Assembly: GCA_936432065.2 (NCBI GenBank)
Contig: OW386286.2
Span: 22,627,179-22,691,178, forward strand
Length of the DNA stretch: 64,000 bases
Direction of reading: 5' to 3'
From: Rutpela maculata
Taxonomy: Eukaryota; Arthropoda; Insecta; Coleoptera; Cerambycidae
In this document: piece after piece, positions 1-10,344 of the stretch
How the letters are laid out: every line of letters starts with the position of its first letter
Position numbering within the stretch: the first letter of the stretch is position 1
Program-made: the position numbers and the translations under genes
Notes under the pieces: model-generated
Database searches by the model: none
What the model saw: the letters and a program-made list of their open reading frames with translations, nothing else
Told to the model about the DNA's origin: nothing

Positions 1-381
1 TTTAATATTGGTTTTCTTCTGAAATTTTTTTATAAAACTGCTGTACATGTTTCATTCAATTACACAGGTCAACAAAAAAAAAAGTGTTTGTGTGCTGGAA
101 ACGAATTTTCAATTTAAAATTTTTTCCACCTCGTAGATTTCGAGTAAGTCCTAGTCTTTATCGTCAAAAAACAGGATTTTGATAATAACAACCGAAATTT
201 ACTCGAAATCTACGCGTCGGAAAATTTTTTAAATTGAAAATTTGGTTTCAGCACGCAAAACATACTTAAGGTGTTATCGGTTTAGTTCTTGGAGCAGAAC
301 ATTTTTCTTGTTGACCTGTGTAATTGAATGAAAAATGTACAGCAATTTTATAAAGAATTTTCAGAAGAGAACCAATATTGA
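1..381. repeat. Foldback (inverted-repeat) element, left end at window edge
   Basis: The first ~150 bases return as a near-perfect reverse complement in ~202-381. Anchor words are CAATTACACAGGTCAACAA at ~58-76 with its complement TTGTTGACCTGTGTAATTG at ~309-327, and CGTAGATTTCGAGT at ~132 with ACTCGAAATCTACG at ~202. The unpaired centre is about 50 bases and no ORF is present. This is the layout of a foldback or MITE-type element. Because homology begins at base 1, the true left end may lie outside the window. Confidence 0.85.
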
Positions 382-394
382 AGAAAAAGTCTCC

Positions 395-562
395 AACTAT
401 CCCGAGAAAGACCGTTGAAAACTTATCACCGTTCTCCTGCAACACACTATTGAAGAACTCGCCAACTATTCTGAAAAGAACCGTTGGACGAGCAATTAAT
501 CAAAGCTGCTCTCCTAGCAACAAATGAAAGAGTCAACAACTATCTTGAAAAAGACCGTTGCT
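395..562 (+). repeat. Three spaced copies of a 24-base word
   Basis: AACTATCCCGAGAAAGACCG (395), AACTATTCTGAAAAGAACCG (464) and AACTATCTTGAAAAAGACCG (~537) recur at 69- and ~73-base intervals. The intervening DNA is less similar, so this is a decayed tandem repeat of about 70 bases. No function is evident. From 563 to 844 I see nothing recognisable. Confidence 0.5.
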
Positions 563-844
563 GAGTTTCACCTAAAGCATTGGAATCACGCAATGCAACT
601 GATCTAAAAAGCAATGTGGAAAAGCAGATCATAGATTTCATCATTACGCAGCTCAACATTTATTATTTAAAGTATTTCTAATCTAAATAAATGAATTGCT
701 ATCATGAATTCGCGATTGTTTGATTTTGATTTCGTAAGACTACATTTACAATCACATACTCCTGAAAACGAGAATTCTCAAATCTAATTAAAATTGTTGA
801 AACATCTGCAATTTGATTTGTGTCATAAGACCGCCATTTTGGAT

Positions 845-1700
845 CCGCCTCTTTGTAACTTGAGTTTATTCATGTCAGATTTATAACGAGCGATCTTAAA
901 AACTTCCGTAAATCCGTTTTCAACGGAATTCAGGTTTCCTAAAGGCAATTGATAGGAGTTTCGGCCATACGTCCGCCAGATTTCAAATAAGTGATCTTAA
1001 AAATACTTGCCAATCCATTTTCAAACAAATGTGTTTTTAAAGGTATTTACATCATGTTTTGGCAAAAAGTCCGCAATATTGGATCCGCTATTTTATAATT
1101 TCGGATTATTCATGTTAAATCTGACATGAATAATCCGAAATTATAAAACAGCGGATCCAATATTACTGAGCGATCTTAAAAACCTCCGTAAATCCATTTT
1201 CAATGGAATTCAGTGTTCCTAAAGGCAATTGATGGGTGTTTCGACCATACGTCCGCCATCTTGGGTCCGCCATTTTGTGACTTGGAATCTATCACACCAG
1301 ATTTGAGATAAGAATTCCTGCCAATTAATTTTCAAACATCTGGTGCTTTTAAAGGCATTTACATCAGGTTTTGGCAAAAAGTCGACAATTTTGAATCCGT
1401 CATTTTGTAATTTGGGATTACTCATGTCAGATTTATAATGAGAAATCTTAAAAACCTTCATAAATTCGTCTTTAATAGGATTCAGTGTTTCTAAAGGCAA
1501 ATGATGAGAGTTTCGGCCATACGTCCGCCATCTTGGGTCCGCCATTTTGTGATTTGGAATCTGCCACACCAGATTTGAGATAAGTGACCTTAAAAATCCC
1601 TATCAGTCCATTTTCAAACAAATCTGATGGTTTTAAAGGCATTTCCATTAGGTTTTGGCAAAAAGTCCGCAATCTTGGATCCGCCATTTTGTGATTTCAA
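845..1700. repeat. Nested tandem array: ~280-bp A+B dimers
   Basis: Two related ~140-base monomers alternate. A has GCGATCTTAAAAACTTCCG, a CAACGGAATTCAG-like word and TTTCGGCCATACGTCCGCC. B has GTGATCTTAAAAATACTTGC, TTTTCAAACAAAT and TTTTGGCAAAAAGTCCGC. A starts its core near 888, 1169 and 1441; B near 989, 1305 and 1580, so there are three A+B dimers of 272-281 bases. Both monomers carry GATCTTAAAAA, AAAGGCA and the CCGCCATTTTGT junction, so A and B are old duplicates. A perfect palindrome (1081-1165) interrupts the B-A junction. Minus-strand open frames here are by-products of the repeat. Confidence 0.75.
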
Positions 1701-2246
1701 AGTTATTATAAAATATTTTTTATCAATAACTCCGGTTACTATTTTTGAGTAGTTTCAAACTGGATAGTTCATTTTGACGACTCTAAAATTTAACTTCTTG
1801 GTCATTTATCATCAATTTTTGAGTTTATGGCCGCCATATTGATGCCGCCTTCTTGATTTTTGCAAAGGTGCATTCGGCTTTTCGTAGTTCTGAGTTCAAG
1901 CTCCAAATTGAGCCCTCATACGTATTTTTTTGTCGCTTCAAATTTTGGCCGCAGCAGTGATCCGGTTGACGTGGAATGTCCCATTATATAAAAAGCCCTC
2001 TTAGCTATATGACACACTTAGTTTTTTCAAAAAGCAAGTTACCTGTGGCCTGAAAAACCTCCATTGTTACGCCGATTTTCAAAGCTGGTGATTATAATGT
2101 CATGTAGCAAATATTCATTCATGCAAAATCTATAGAATTTCTAATTAGCATTACAAAAGCCTAATAAATAACTTAGTTCCAAATTTGAAATAATAAAACA
2201 AATTCAATCTCATTAATTTATTTAATCAATAAAGAATGTAAAGTTA
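1701..2246. other. No gene; possible transposon edge
   Basis: AT-rich DNA with no coding frame. GTGGAATGTCCC at 1971-1982 looks like a transposon terminus and may be the outer end of the element containing the tandem array to its left; its partner end was not found. Confidence 0.3.
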
Positions 2247-2676
2247 TGACAACGATGATTACCAACTAATAACATTAAACAATATTGAGATCATTAAACA
2301 ATAATAAACAATAAGCTTGTCCAAACTCTACACTCTTGGTATGTCTGAAAATTGCTAAGTAAGCATTCACTAAGAATATAAATATTCGGCGATCAGTTGT
2401 AACAGGGAGTCTACCGAGAGTCTACTCAGAGTCAAAAGTCTAGTATAGACTAATTGGTAATAGACCGACATCGCCCTTTGGGCAGTGTTAAGTTGACTCC
2501 TCTCCTCCATGATGTGCATAGGGTAAGATCTTATATAGTTTATTGTTTTGTTTGATGTCCATTTACTCTTAATATTATTTGTTAATAAATTATGTTATTT
2601 TTTATCCGATTGAATGATTTCTCCTGACAACCTAAACCTCTCCAAAAGCCAAGTGGCCCCTAGTTGTGACCATCAG
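2247..2676 (+). mobile_element. Solo LTR 1 (LTR retrotransposon) with PBS-like site
   Basis: This segment aligns in order with 6311-6645: the TG start followed by ACTAATAACAT, TAAGCTTG/TAAGCTTC, AACTCT, a TATA-like ATATAAATA (~2373), CTCTCCTCCATGATGTGC against ATCTCCTCCTGACATGTGC, then AACCTCTCC and CCAAGTGGCCC near the 3' end. Directly after it GGGTGGTCGTGACAAT (2679-2694) resembles the TGGCGAYCGTGAC type of primer-binding site complementary to tRNA-Arg, as used by mdg1/412-like and some BEL elements (from memory). An RT scrap of a different element class follows immediately, so no internal region survives. Confidence 0.55.
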
Positions 2677-2695
2677 AACGGGTGGTCGTGACAAT

Positions 2696-2909
2696 AAAAA
2701 AACTACTAATTACAGACCCATCGCTAATCAATAATACGGTAAAAATTTTTGAATATTGCTTGAAACAAAGATTACTCGATTATTTAGAAAAAGTTAAAAT
2801 TCTAGACGAGCATCGGTATGGTTTTATGCATGGGTTTCATACAGAATATGCAACGAATGAACTTGTCAAGATGACCTACCATTTCCATTACAGAAACCAT
2901 AGATGTTAG
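2696..2909 (+). pseudogene. Non-LTR reverse transcriptase fragment
   Basis: The frame reads NYRP-I-A in one register, then after a frameshift KIFEYCLKQRLLDYLEKVK, ILDEHRYGF and TEYATNELV. This is RT block 2 of non-LTR retrotransposons (NYRPISL...KIFEK.....L...L.....L...QYGFR...ST..A...L). Only about 70 residues remain and both ends are missing. It abuts the PBS-like site of LTR 1. The surrounding DNA to 3827 shows no further coding. Confidence 0.7.
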
Positions 2910-3827
2910 CATATTCCACGTTTGTAAATTTTAGTGGCATAGTTAAAATATTTTAAACAAATTTTCACAATTTAATGTACTTCACAAATTAAATGCGGAT
3001 TATTGACACATTAAATTACAAACAATTCAACTCTTTCGAAGATTTCTTTTTATTATCTGTCACTTTGAATAAGCCTATACTATGTTTGATTAAATATTTT
3101 GTTAAATTATACCCGATTTCTTATTAGGGCCACATTTTTTACAAAAATTAATCTTTAAAACGTGTCAGAATTAGGACTCACCCAGTCCATCTAGCCTCAA
3201 TAAAATTTTTGTAAATTTTAGTTACAAAATTGTTTATTTCACGTGACTTTCATTTAATATTTTTCTGAAATCCATGTTCTTGTACATTTAACACCGTATT
3301 TAAATAACCACAAAGGTGTAACGAAAAAATGAAATAAGCCATTTTGCTTATTTTTTTGTGTTCTTTACAGGGTCATGTTTTTAAAGGTAAAGAAGAAACA
3401 TAAATTTTAATGACTCTGGACCTGGATTTTTCTTCATGTCAAGGATCGTTAATGTATTAGCTGTACCAAATATGAATTAATTATTCATTATTTCTTTCCC
3501 TGTGAAAGCAATAACAAAAACTAGTTTTGTCAAAAATTATAAAACATCCTATAACTTCATAGTGCAGGCCCAATGAAACATGCAAAGTATGAATTGTCTT
3601 GGATTGCTGCATCTAATGGCGTTCTAGCAGCAAAATTTTTGAATGTCACGTGCTCCTTGCACGATATTATGTAAGTAAATAATTCATTTTAAAATGGAAC
3701 AAAACAGCACTTTTACCTTTACCACACATATCGTGAGTTCTGTCATATTTTCGAAAACAAAATACAGTAATATTTCATTAGAACGTAAGCCAACTTTCCT
3801 CTAATTCCTAGGCTTGTTTCCCTGCAG
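2910..3827. other. No recognisable feature
   Basis: AT-rich intergenic or intronic DNA. No coding frame, structured repeat or known transposon end was recognised. Confidence 0.4.
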
Positions 3828-4103
3828 CTAAACCAGTGTAAGTATAATTTCATATCCATAAGTCTTCTCAATCCCCTTTTTGTACCAGCGTTGGTAGAAG
3901 TTCAATCTAGCCACAGTGACTAGCTGCGTCAAATCTTCGTTTGATTGCAAATAATGCAGTAGACTTTTTGCACAATTGCTTGACATTTCGAATTTTGGAA
4001 ATACGTATTCCATATATTTAATATTAGGTATTTGATTAGCACAATGAATGTATTCAATTACTCTGTAATATTTGTTATCGGGATTTTCCACTTCATGTTT
4101 CAT
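3828..4103 (-). CDS. Unrecognised 91-aa open frame
   Basis: An ATG-started minus-strand frame with unusually balanced, charged composition for this AT-rich window (K, E, N, Y and W rich; includes FYQRWYKKGIEKTYGYE near the C-terminus). An in-frame stop lies four codons upstream of the ATG. A pyrimidine run followed by AG precedes codon 5, so it could also be an internal exon. I do not recognise the family. It lies on the same strand as, and downstream of, the THAP exon at 8379-8576 and could be a later exon of that gene, but nothing in the sequence proves this. A chance open frame remains possible. Confidence 0.25.
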   Translation of the reverse strand: MKHEVENPDNKYYRVIEYIHCANQIPNIKYMEYVFPKFEMSSNCAKSLLHYLQSNEDLTQLVTVARLNFYQRWYKKGIEKTYGYEIILTLV

Positions 4104-4214
4104 TATTCCATTTTAAAGAAGAATCTTCGATTATTATTAACAAAACAGAACGATTCGATCTAATGCCTACATATTCAAGAAAACTTACCAAACAAAATAA
4201 AACATTTAATTTTT

Positions 4215-4690
4215 ACTTCCACATCCAGCGGAAGTATAGTAACCCAAAAAAATTTTTGATAATTTTTATTGTTCAAATAGGCTTAGAATGTCACGTCGCG
4301 ATTTTAAGTTTGAACAAAAAGAAAAATGTCTGTCTGTCGGCCTGTCTTTAACTTTTTTGTGCGCACGTTTACTCTGGAACCGTTTAAGATATTGACTTGA
4401 AATTTGTACATATATGTATTTTAACGAGATCCGGAACTGGATTATATTTTGACCTTATTTCGTTCGGTTGGGGGATAAATTGGGGTAAATGGTAAATAGG
4501 TAAATCACGCAATAAGAGTCCATAAAATTGGTATAAATTTTTTGGCTTAGCCACCCTCATTACTACCCCCACCTCATTATTAAAGAAGGTGAAAAAAATA
4601 AAATTGTAATTTAGCGTGTATATAAGAACCTAAGGCCTCAAATTTTTTTTTTTTACTTCATCCACCACCTCTCTAACACATCACTACATA
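4215..4690 (+). mobile_element. Helentron/DINE-like repeat, ACTTCCAC family, copy 1
   Basis: Starts with the terminal hairpin ACTTCCACATCCAGCGGAAGT and runs through GTCACGTCGCGATTTTAAG, the GTCTGTCTGTCGGCCTGTCT block, TGTGCGCACG, TCTGGAACCGTTTAAGATAT and CCACCCCCATTA-like G/C-rich words. Six copies of this family occur in the window, in both orientations. The right end is truncated against unrelated DNA. Non-coding. Confidence 0.75.
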
Positions 4691-5649
4691 CTTACCTGAA
4701 TAGCATGTTAAGCACTGGTTTATGAGACATAAAAATCCTATCACCAACTATTTAGTTCTCTAGCTGCAATGAATTACATTTTCAAAGGCAATTGCTTTGA
4801 TTGTAACTAATCTGAGGTTTGGGGGATGATAAGGGGGAGGAGATCTGGGTAAAGACAAAGTAATTGAAGTTTCAATTATATCGACAACGTGAATACGCCT
4901 CCATTTTAGAATCGACCTTTATTTATATGAAGTTGGCGTATATTTCAACTGTGACGAGTAATTTATGTTGCGTCTGATATGATCCTGTTTGATTTAATCT
5001 GTATTGATGATCGATAATGACTATTCATTACTCATTACCATAAATCAGACTGCGCTGTAATAGATGTAATTATAGCTTGAATCTGGTACTGTTTAACATA
5101 ACATCAATAGGATGATAAAGTTTCAAAATTAATCCTGTTACTGTAATCCAGGATATTAACCATATATTTAAATATAGAGATACTTTAAACATGATTAAAG
5201 GTGAGTTTATTTATGGGGAATATTTAGTCACATTTTTATTTTCGGAAATACTCACGTAATTTACGCACGATGTTCTATTGTCAGATTTATTGTACAATGG
5301 AAATATTTTCTTTGAAATGTTAAAAGTATGTCATGTTGCGTTGGTATAGATGAATGGAGCACAAAATATCCGAGAAGATGTGAATAAAAAGAACAAATTA
5401 TATGAGTAAAAGTTAATAACAGACTTTGCAGCCAGACGATTTTTTTGTCATTTAGAAAAGTCACGTTTTAAAACGATTGAGATAAAATGCAAAGCAGGTT
5501 TATAAATGTTTAAAAAACTACCTGGGTCTAAACATGACGTTATAAATGACCAAAGTAATGTATTTGGTGTAGATAGCTAACTGATATTTTTTATTGAATT
5601 TATAAGATGGTGAGAGTAATGAATTTATTTAAAACACATTTATTAACTT
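4691..5649. other. No recognisable feature
   Basis: AT-rich DNA; short open frames on the minus strand around 5261-5464 look random. No repeat recognised. Confidence 0.4.
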
Positions 5650-5945
5650 TCCCACAATAAAATTATGGGAGGTTACTAAAATTAGTCCAAAATCAAAAAT
5701 TGAGACATCAAATTTTTAGGTTTTGAGGTCCCAGGAACCCAAAAAAGTAGTTTTTGAAAAATGTCTGTGTGTATATATGTATGTGCGTATGTATGTTAAC
5801 ACGATAGCGGCGAAACTACCAGACGGATTTGGATTAAACTTTGCATGAGGATTTCTTTAATGCTCCAGAAGATCTGAAAAGGTTTTGGCTGAGATCGGAT
5901 TACGTTTAGTGCCGTTTTGATACAACAAGATGTTTATTTTATGAT
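5650..5945 (-). mobile_element. Helentron-like 3' end, third family
   Basis: A terminal hairpin (TCCCACAATAAAATTATGGGA, 5650-5670) is followed about 100 bases inward by a TGTCTGTGTG block, then GTTAACACGATAGCGGCGAAAC and GACGGATTTGGATTAAACTT. Read on the minus strand the order is TATCGTG, then an ACAGAC-like block, then ~100 bases, then a hairpin. The same order occurs in the two other repeat families of this window, which is why I group it with Helentron-type non-autonomous elements. Non-coding. Confidence 0.5.
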
Positions 5946-6310
5946 TACTTACAATTTGTAATCGAACCATTGAAAAGCACTAAAAATTCTGATTTCAACG
6001 ATATATCACACTTGCACCCTTTCGATTTTGTTTCCGTGAAAAAAATTAAAAAACAAAATAACAATCTATAGATAGCAGTCACGCTTCTTGTGTAAGATAT
6101 TGTCACATGTCAAAAAATAAATAACCATTTTTCTATGCAAATTTGGCAAATTATCTTATTAGCATATTCCCTATAAATAAATACAAAAATAGAAAACCTA
6201 AATTAAAGGATTTCCAAATTTAAATCTGTAATAAATAAATTAAATTCATTGCCATTTATTATTTTTCAATCTATAAAACATACAGTAGTAAAGCATTCAA
6301 GGATATAGAG

Positions 6311-6645
6311 TGTCGGATTACAATTACTAATTAATAACATCAGGCCGTAAGCTTCGGAACTCTCTATGACGTATGAAGGGAATATGCTGATTAAACATTT
6401 CTCAAACATATAAATAGTCCAGAATGAATGGACAGTGGCAGTCCATTCTGGGGACCCATCTCCTCCTGACATGTGCTTGTGGTAAGAAAACTTTATTTGT
6501 TATTTAATTCATATTTTGTGACTTTGTTGTTTGGCTGCAACCATTATTTAATTAATAAATATTATTGACTATTTAATTGTGTTTAATAATTTTCTAACAG
6601 AAAAACCTCTCGCAGGCCAAGTGGCCCTTATTGTGGCCGTCTTAA
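6311..6645 (+). mobile_element. LTR 2 (same family as 2247-2676)
   Basis: Begins TGTCGGATTACAATTACTAA and aligns along its length with LTR 1. It contains a TATA-like ATATAAATAG at ~6408, a short palindrome (CCAGAATGAATGGACA...CAGTCCATTCTGG, ~6418-6451), TTAATAATTTTCTAACAG, and ends near CCAAGTGGCCCTTATTGTGG. Divergence from LTR 1 is too high for these to be the two ends of one recent insertion; they are separate old insertions or very old partners. Confidence 0.6.
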
Positions 6646-6995
6646 TTTGGCGGTCGTGACAATATATTTTATATTCTAACCCAACGTCCGGTAGACTAGT
6701 GTGTTACAAAAGCGTGTAGACTATACACGTGTTTTCTCTGAAGACGTCATACTAATTGTGATATTTCGCGAGAAAAGTGCAGTTAAAGTTAGTGATAGCT
6801 GTGTAAGGCCTACACAACCCGTAAGGAGCCCGTGTGGTTACGGACGGTCCTTAACTGGGCCCAAAATAAGTTTTTTGCTTAGAACTATTAAAAGTGACAG
6901 TGACATTAAAAGTCTGAGAAACTTGAATCCATTTCCAGCATAACGCCAGAAAAATGTCCGGCAATCACAACCTAAAAAACATTAACATAACTTAA
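6646..6995 (+). mobile_element. PBS-like site and leader of the LTR element
   Basis: TTTGGCGGTCGTGACAAT (6646-6663) directly follows LTR 2 and fits a tRNA-Arg-type primer-binding site. About 290 bases of leader lead to an ATG in good context at 6954 (MSGNHNLKN...), which runs into a stop after 13 codons. I read this as the start of a gag gene that has decayed or been truncated. Confidence 0.45.
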
Positions 6996-7082
6996 AAACC
7001 AAACCAAGTGCAATACCAACCTAAAAATTTTCGACAACTGTCAAGGAATAAAATCTCCAGCAACGTTTGGAACCAGAATTAT

Positions 7083-7149
7083 TGACAGCTGTCAGTTTGA
7101 CAGATTTAGAACTAACAAAGTTTAGCAACAAAAAGTTTGACAGCTGTCA
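7083..7149. repeat. Two perfect TGACAGCTGTCA palindromes
   Basis: The 12-base palindrome TGACAGCTGTCA occurs at 7083-7094 and 7138-7149, with degenerate relatives at ~7031 (CGACAACTGTCA) and ~7170 (CATCTGTCGGTTTGACA). The core is a CAGCTG E-box. Possibly part of the decayed LTR element's leader or a protein-binding cluster. Confidence 0.4.
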
Positions 7150-7224
7150 AAAAATCTTCTCCTGAAACCTTTTGGCATCTGTCGGTTTGACATCTCACAT
7201 CAGTGACAAGCAACCAAGCAACAA

Positions 7225-7266
7225 CCTTCCCCGACCGATTTAGTGAGAAATCGGTCGAGGGTAGAA
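7225..7266. repeat. Short strong hairpin
   Basis: CTTCCCCGACCGATTT, a six-base loop, then AAATCGGTCGAGGGTAG. About 16 paired bases with one or two mismatches. No context explains it. The remainder of 6996-8378 holds no recognised feature. Confidence 0.5.
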
Positions 7267-8378
7267 GATAAAAAATAATATTTATCAGCTCAAATTGAAA
7301 CGGTCCACTATAAACACTTCACCGGCCACAGCTGGCAGAGAAGCTGTGCACAAAGAATTATATGGTTTTTAAAAATAAATAAAAAAATAAAATTAAATGA
7401 GATCGTTCATATTTTTTAGTGCTCTTTTCGGCTTCAAAGGTCCACCGGCTGGGGAGGTTTCAGCCGCTTTCCGTAGCTGCCGATTTTTTTCCCCTAAAAA
7501 CTATAAAGTTAATTACTAACGAAGTGTATTATGGTTAAATCACTATTTTTGAAAAAGCTTTTATTGATGTAGCAGGTTCCATATCATAAATAAGTAATGA
7601 TCACTATCCAGATATTTGGAGCACCAATTTTAAAGGATAATTTTAGATAATAAAATGTTGTAGGAATACTGTTTCAATTTTTAACCGACCTCAAAAATGA
7701 GGTTTTAACTTCGATTGTAATAAGGAATTTGCCCAAAAAATAAAATTGTATTAAAATACTCAAAATTGTAAACTAACATCATTAAAAACCCTATAGACAA
7801 CAAAAAATTAAAAAAAAATCTCTTCCAGAAATATAAGTGATTAAAATCTGCCTGATTTTACCTAGTCTTGAAACGTGACGTCAGATAGAGCAAGTCGGAC
7901 GACGGCGTCAAGCAACACCGATTCTGTTTTGGCTTTGATAATTCCGCATGCGTATGCGCATTTGCCAGAAACAACTAGCAGTGAACACAACCCAACATTT
8001 AAATACTATTCCGTGTAAAATCCCATAGCCAGATACGTATTCGTTGGAAAAACATCTCCAATATTCGTTGATTTTGAGTGGTATTTGTTGTTTTTATATA
8101 AGCTTATGTGGTAAACATGTTAGTTAAAAATTACGGATGCAGGTTTTTCAAAAGGACAATCAGACGATTTACCTTTGCAGATATGTTTATGGTGGCTTCA
8201 TACATTAAAAGCACTGAGAGTTAGAAATAAACATAGTATTTAAAGAAACTAAAGTTCATGACACCTATTAAATGGTAAAATAAAATAGGCTTTAACACCG
8301 ACCTGTAACCTGTAATATAATATATTATTTAAAAATTCAGTTCTTGGTACTTTGGCTATACTTAATATAAGTACTTAC

Positions 8379-8576
8379 ATTAAAATGATCTTCACATACA
8401 TAAATGGCGTGGTTCTTTTCAGAAATATCCCCTATATTATTTCTTCTGCATGCTGCATGACATTTTGATCGGCTATTTTTATCTTTAAGCATGCGAATAA
8501 AAATTTCATTTACTGATTTAATAGTTGTATTATTACACAATGACACTATGCAGTATTTATAATAAGTATTTTCCAT
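8379..8576 (-). CDS. THAP-domain protein, first coding exon
   Basis: From the ATG (complement of 8574-8576) the frame gives MENTYYKYCIVSLCNN, then FIRMLKD, SRSKCHAACRRNN and YVCEDHFN. This is the N-terminal half of a THAP zinc finger: C-x4-C near residues 9 and 14, and C-E-D-H-F, the C-x2-H pair, near residues 61-64. THAP domains are C2CH DNA-binding modules of transcription regulators and of P-element-type transposases. Immediately after ...CATTTTAAT comes GTAAGTACTT, a perfect 5' splice donor at the position where THAP genes often have an intron, so the exon ends at 8379. The downstream exon was not found with confidence at lower coordinates. The usual tryptophan of the motif is not visible (the position reads CHAACRR), so this may be a diverged or decaying gene. 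It is the best candidate for a host gene here. Confidence 0.65.
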
Positions 8577-8579
8577 TTT

Positions 8580-9300
8580 TCAACACAAAACAAAATCAGA
8601 AACTAAACAAAATCTTCAAAATACGCCAAATAGCACACGTGAATACACAATACAACGTTTTCGCTCAAGCAAATGCAGCGAGTATAGAGTCACAGCAAAC
8701 ATGAACACGAAAGTTAGGTTAGGACAAAACTAAAACACAAAGTCAACCGCCGCCTAGTGTGAAGGACACCACGCGAGGCTAGTTTTCTCGAAGTAACGTC
8801 ACAGTGCTTTTCGCGAGGATTTCAACATTAATTATTTATTGCAAAGCGGTTTAAGAGCTGATATTCTGTGTGACGTGTTTTTATACATAAACACACACTT
8901 TAATGAAATAAAAAGAAATGGGCAAGTTCCCCATTTTATTCGTATATCTTTGTATTTCTATACGAAATTTTTGCTAAACGAATCTTGTGGTTCGAAGGAA
9001 GATATTGGGCATGTCCATGTCAGGAGTTCTCAATCTATTACCACTAACAAAGTTTAAGGAACATTTTTTCTGTAAACGAACCGTATATTTAGAAAATGCC
9101 ACAGAAAAATATGAAATAAAATTTCACCCACTTACACAGTCAGTTGAATCTTGGTACCCAATATTGATACTGAAGTTGGGCAAAAATGATTTGGTTGCAT
9201 TACATTGGTGTTTCTAAACAGACTTCTATATTAGGTAATCATTGGATGACTGGGCGAAGAAGTTTTTAATTCATAATTTTTAGTTGCCTTTTAGCTGTAC
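8580..9300. other. THAP exon upstream region; no second gene supported
   Basis: This would hold the promoter and 5' UTR of the minus-strand THAP gene. Two overlapping plus-strand open frames (8839-9057, 8987-9217) lack recognisable motifs and are in different registers; I do not call them. Confidence 0.3.
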
Positions 9301-9847
9301 GTGCACCTCCTTCCATCCCCCCCCCCCATCCTTGGGGACAATGTTTTTCATAAAGATTAAAGCCTAAGGAACAATTTAAGATATGTCCTAAAAAAAACTG
9401 GCTGTACTTTCAAAATGGCGGCCATATGTTAAAAAAACTGTTGCAAATGCTGTTTTTGTCATTTAACACAAAGTTATTATTGACATAACAAAAAATAAAA
9501 TAAACTGAAAAAAATTAATAATAATAATAATATTATAATTTGCAGATATTTATCTCGAAAACGGCAACAATGGTATCTGGAAAATGGTAACTCCTACCCA
9601 AATATTGTATAGGAACAAAATTGTAGAAAATTTTATGCACTTTGTTTTTTGTGCAGAAAGTTTTTCTCCATCTTTTTTAGTTTTCGTAAATGACAAAAAC
9701 AATTTTTGCATTTTTTTTTAAACGGACTCCATTTTGAAAGTACAGCCAGTTTTTTTTTGGGACATGTCTTAAATTGTTCCTTAGGCTTTAATCTTTATGA
9801 AAAACATTGTCCCCAAGGATCGGGGGGGGGGGGGGGGGGGTGTGCAC
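9301..9847. repeat. Foldback element with poly-C/poly-G arms
   Basis: Left arm 9301-9465 and right arm 9689-9847 are reverse complements. Anchors are CTTGGGGACAATGTTTTTCA against TGAAAAACATTGTCCCCAAG, GGAACAATTTAAGA against TCTTAAATTGTTCC, and AAAATG...TGTCATTT against AAATGACAAAAACA. The C run of the left arm is 11 long (9317-9327), the G run of the right arm 19 (9822-9840). The centre (~220 bases) is AT-rich with a short AAT/ATA repeat. Non-coding. Confidence 0.85.
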
Positions 9848-10250
9848 GGACTCTTAGGGTGGGCTCCCGTAGTATTTGTTTTTGAATAAAGTTCATTAAA
9901 GAAAATTTATATTTCCGTAAAAACTACAGTTATAACTTACCATAATATTAATTGTGTGTCACTGAAGTTTTGCATCATATGGGCCGCCATTATTTGACAA
10001 CCTTTAACCCTGCAACAAAGAACTGATATTAGTAGATGTTATAATAATGATAATAATTCCAAGAGATCAGTCACATAATACAGTGTAACATTCTCACCCC
10101 GTCTGATATTCAGATGCTCAGAATAAATCACAAACAAAACAGGGACATGAGAAAGCTCTGTTCACGGCTAGTTAGGTTACTGATAGAGGTGAATTCAATA
10201 GTGAGGAGAAACTATTATGGTGCCGCACTCAATTGATGTACTCACTTTGC

Positions 10251-10344
10251 AATCTGTTCTGGTAGAAAGAAGGCTAATTACATAATGATAATTATAGACG
10301 GCGCCACCTGATTTTACCCAACCTCCTTTCTACCAGAACAGATT
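10251..10344. repeat. Short inverted repeat, 23-bp arms
   Basis: AATCTGTTCTGGTAGAAAG (10251) and CTTTCTACCAGAACAGATT (ending 10344) are perfect complements, extending to 23 bases with one mismatch, around a 48-base centre. It looks like a small MITE or the core of one. DNA from 9848 to 10250 is otherwise featureless. Confidence 0.7.

Noticed and set aside
1219..1687. Two minus-strand open frames (116 and 71 aa) with shared MADPR...TYGRN-like text
   Set aside because: They are translations of the A/B tandem repeat, and their similarity to each other comes from the repeat units.
8710..8726. GTTAGGTTAGG resembling the insect telomere repeat TTAGG
   Set aside because: Only two units; no array and no other subtelomeric sign. 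The same applies to GTAGGTTAGGTTG at 50866.
8839..9217. Two overlapping plus-strand frames (72 and 76 aa) beside the THAP exon
   Set aside because: No recognisable motif, different registers, no splice signals that would join them.
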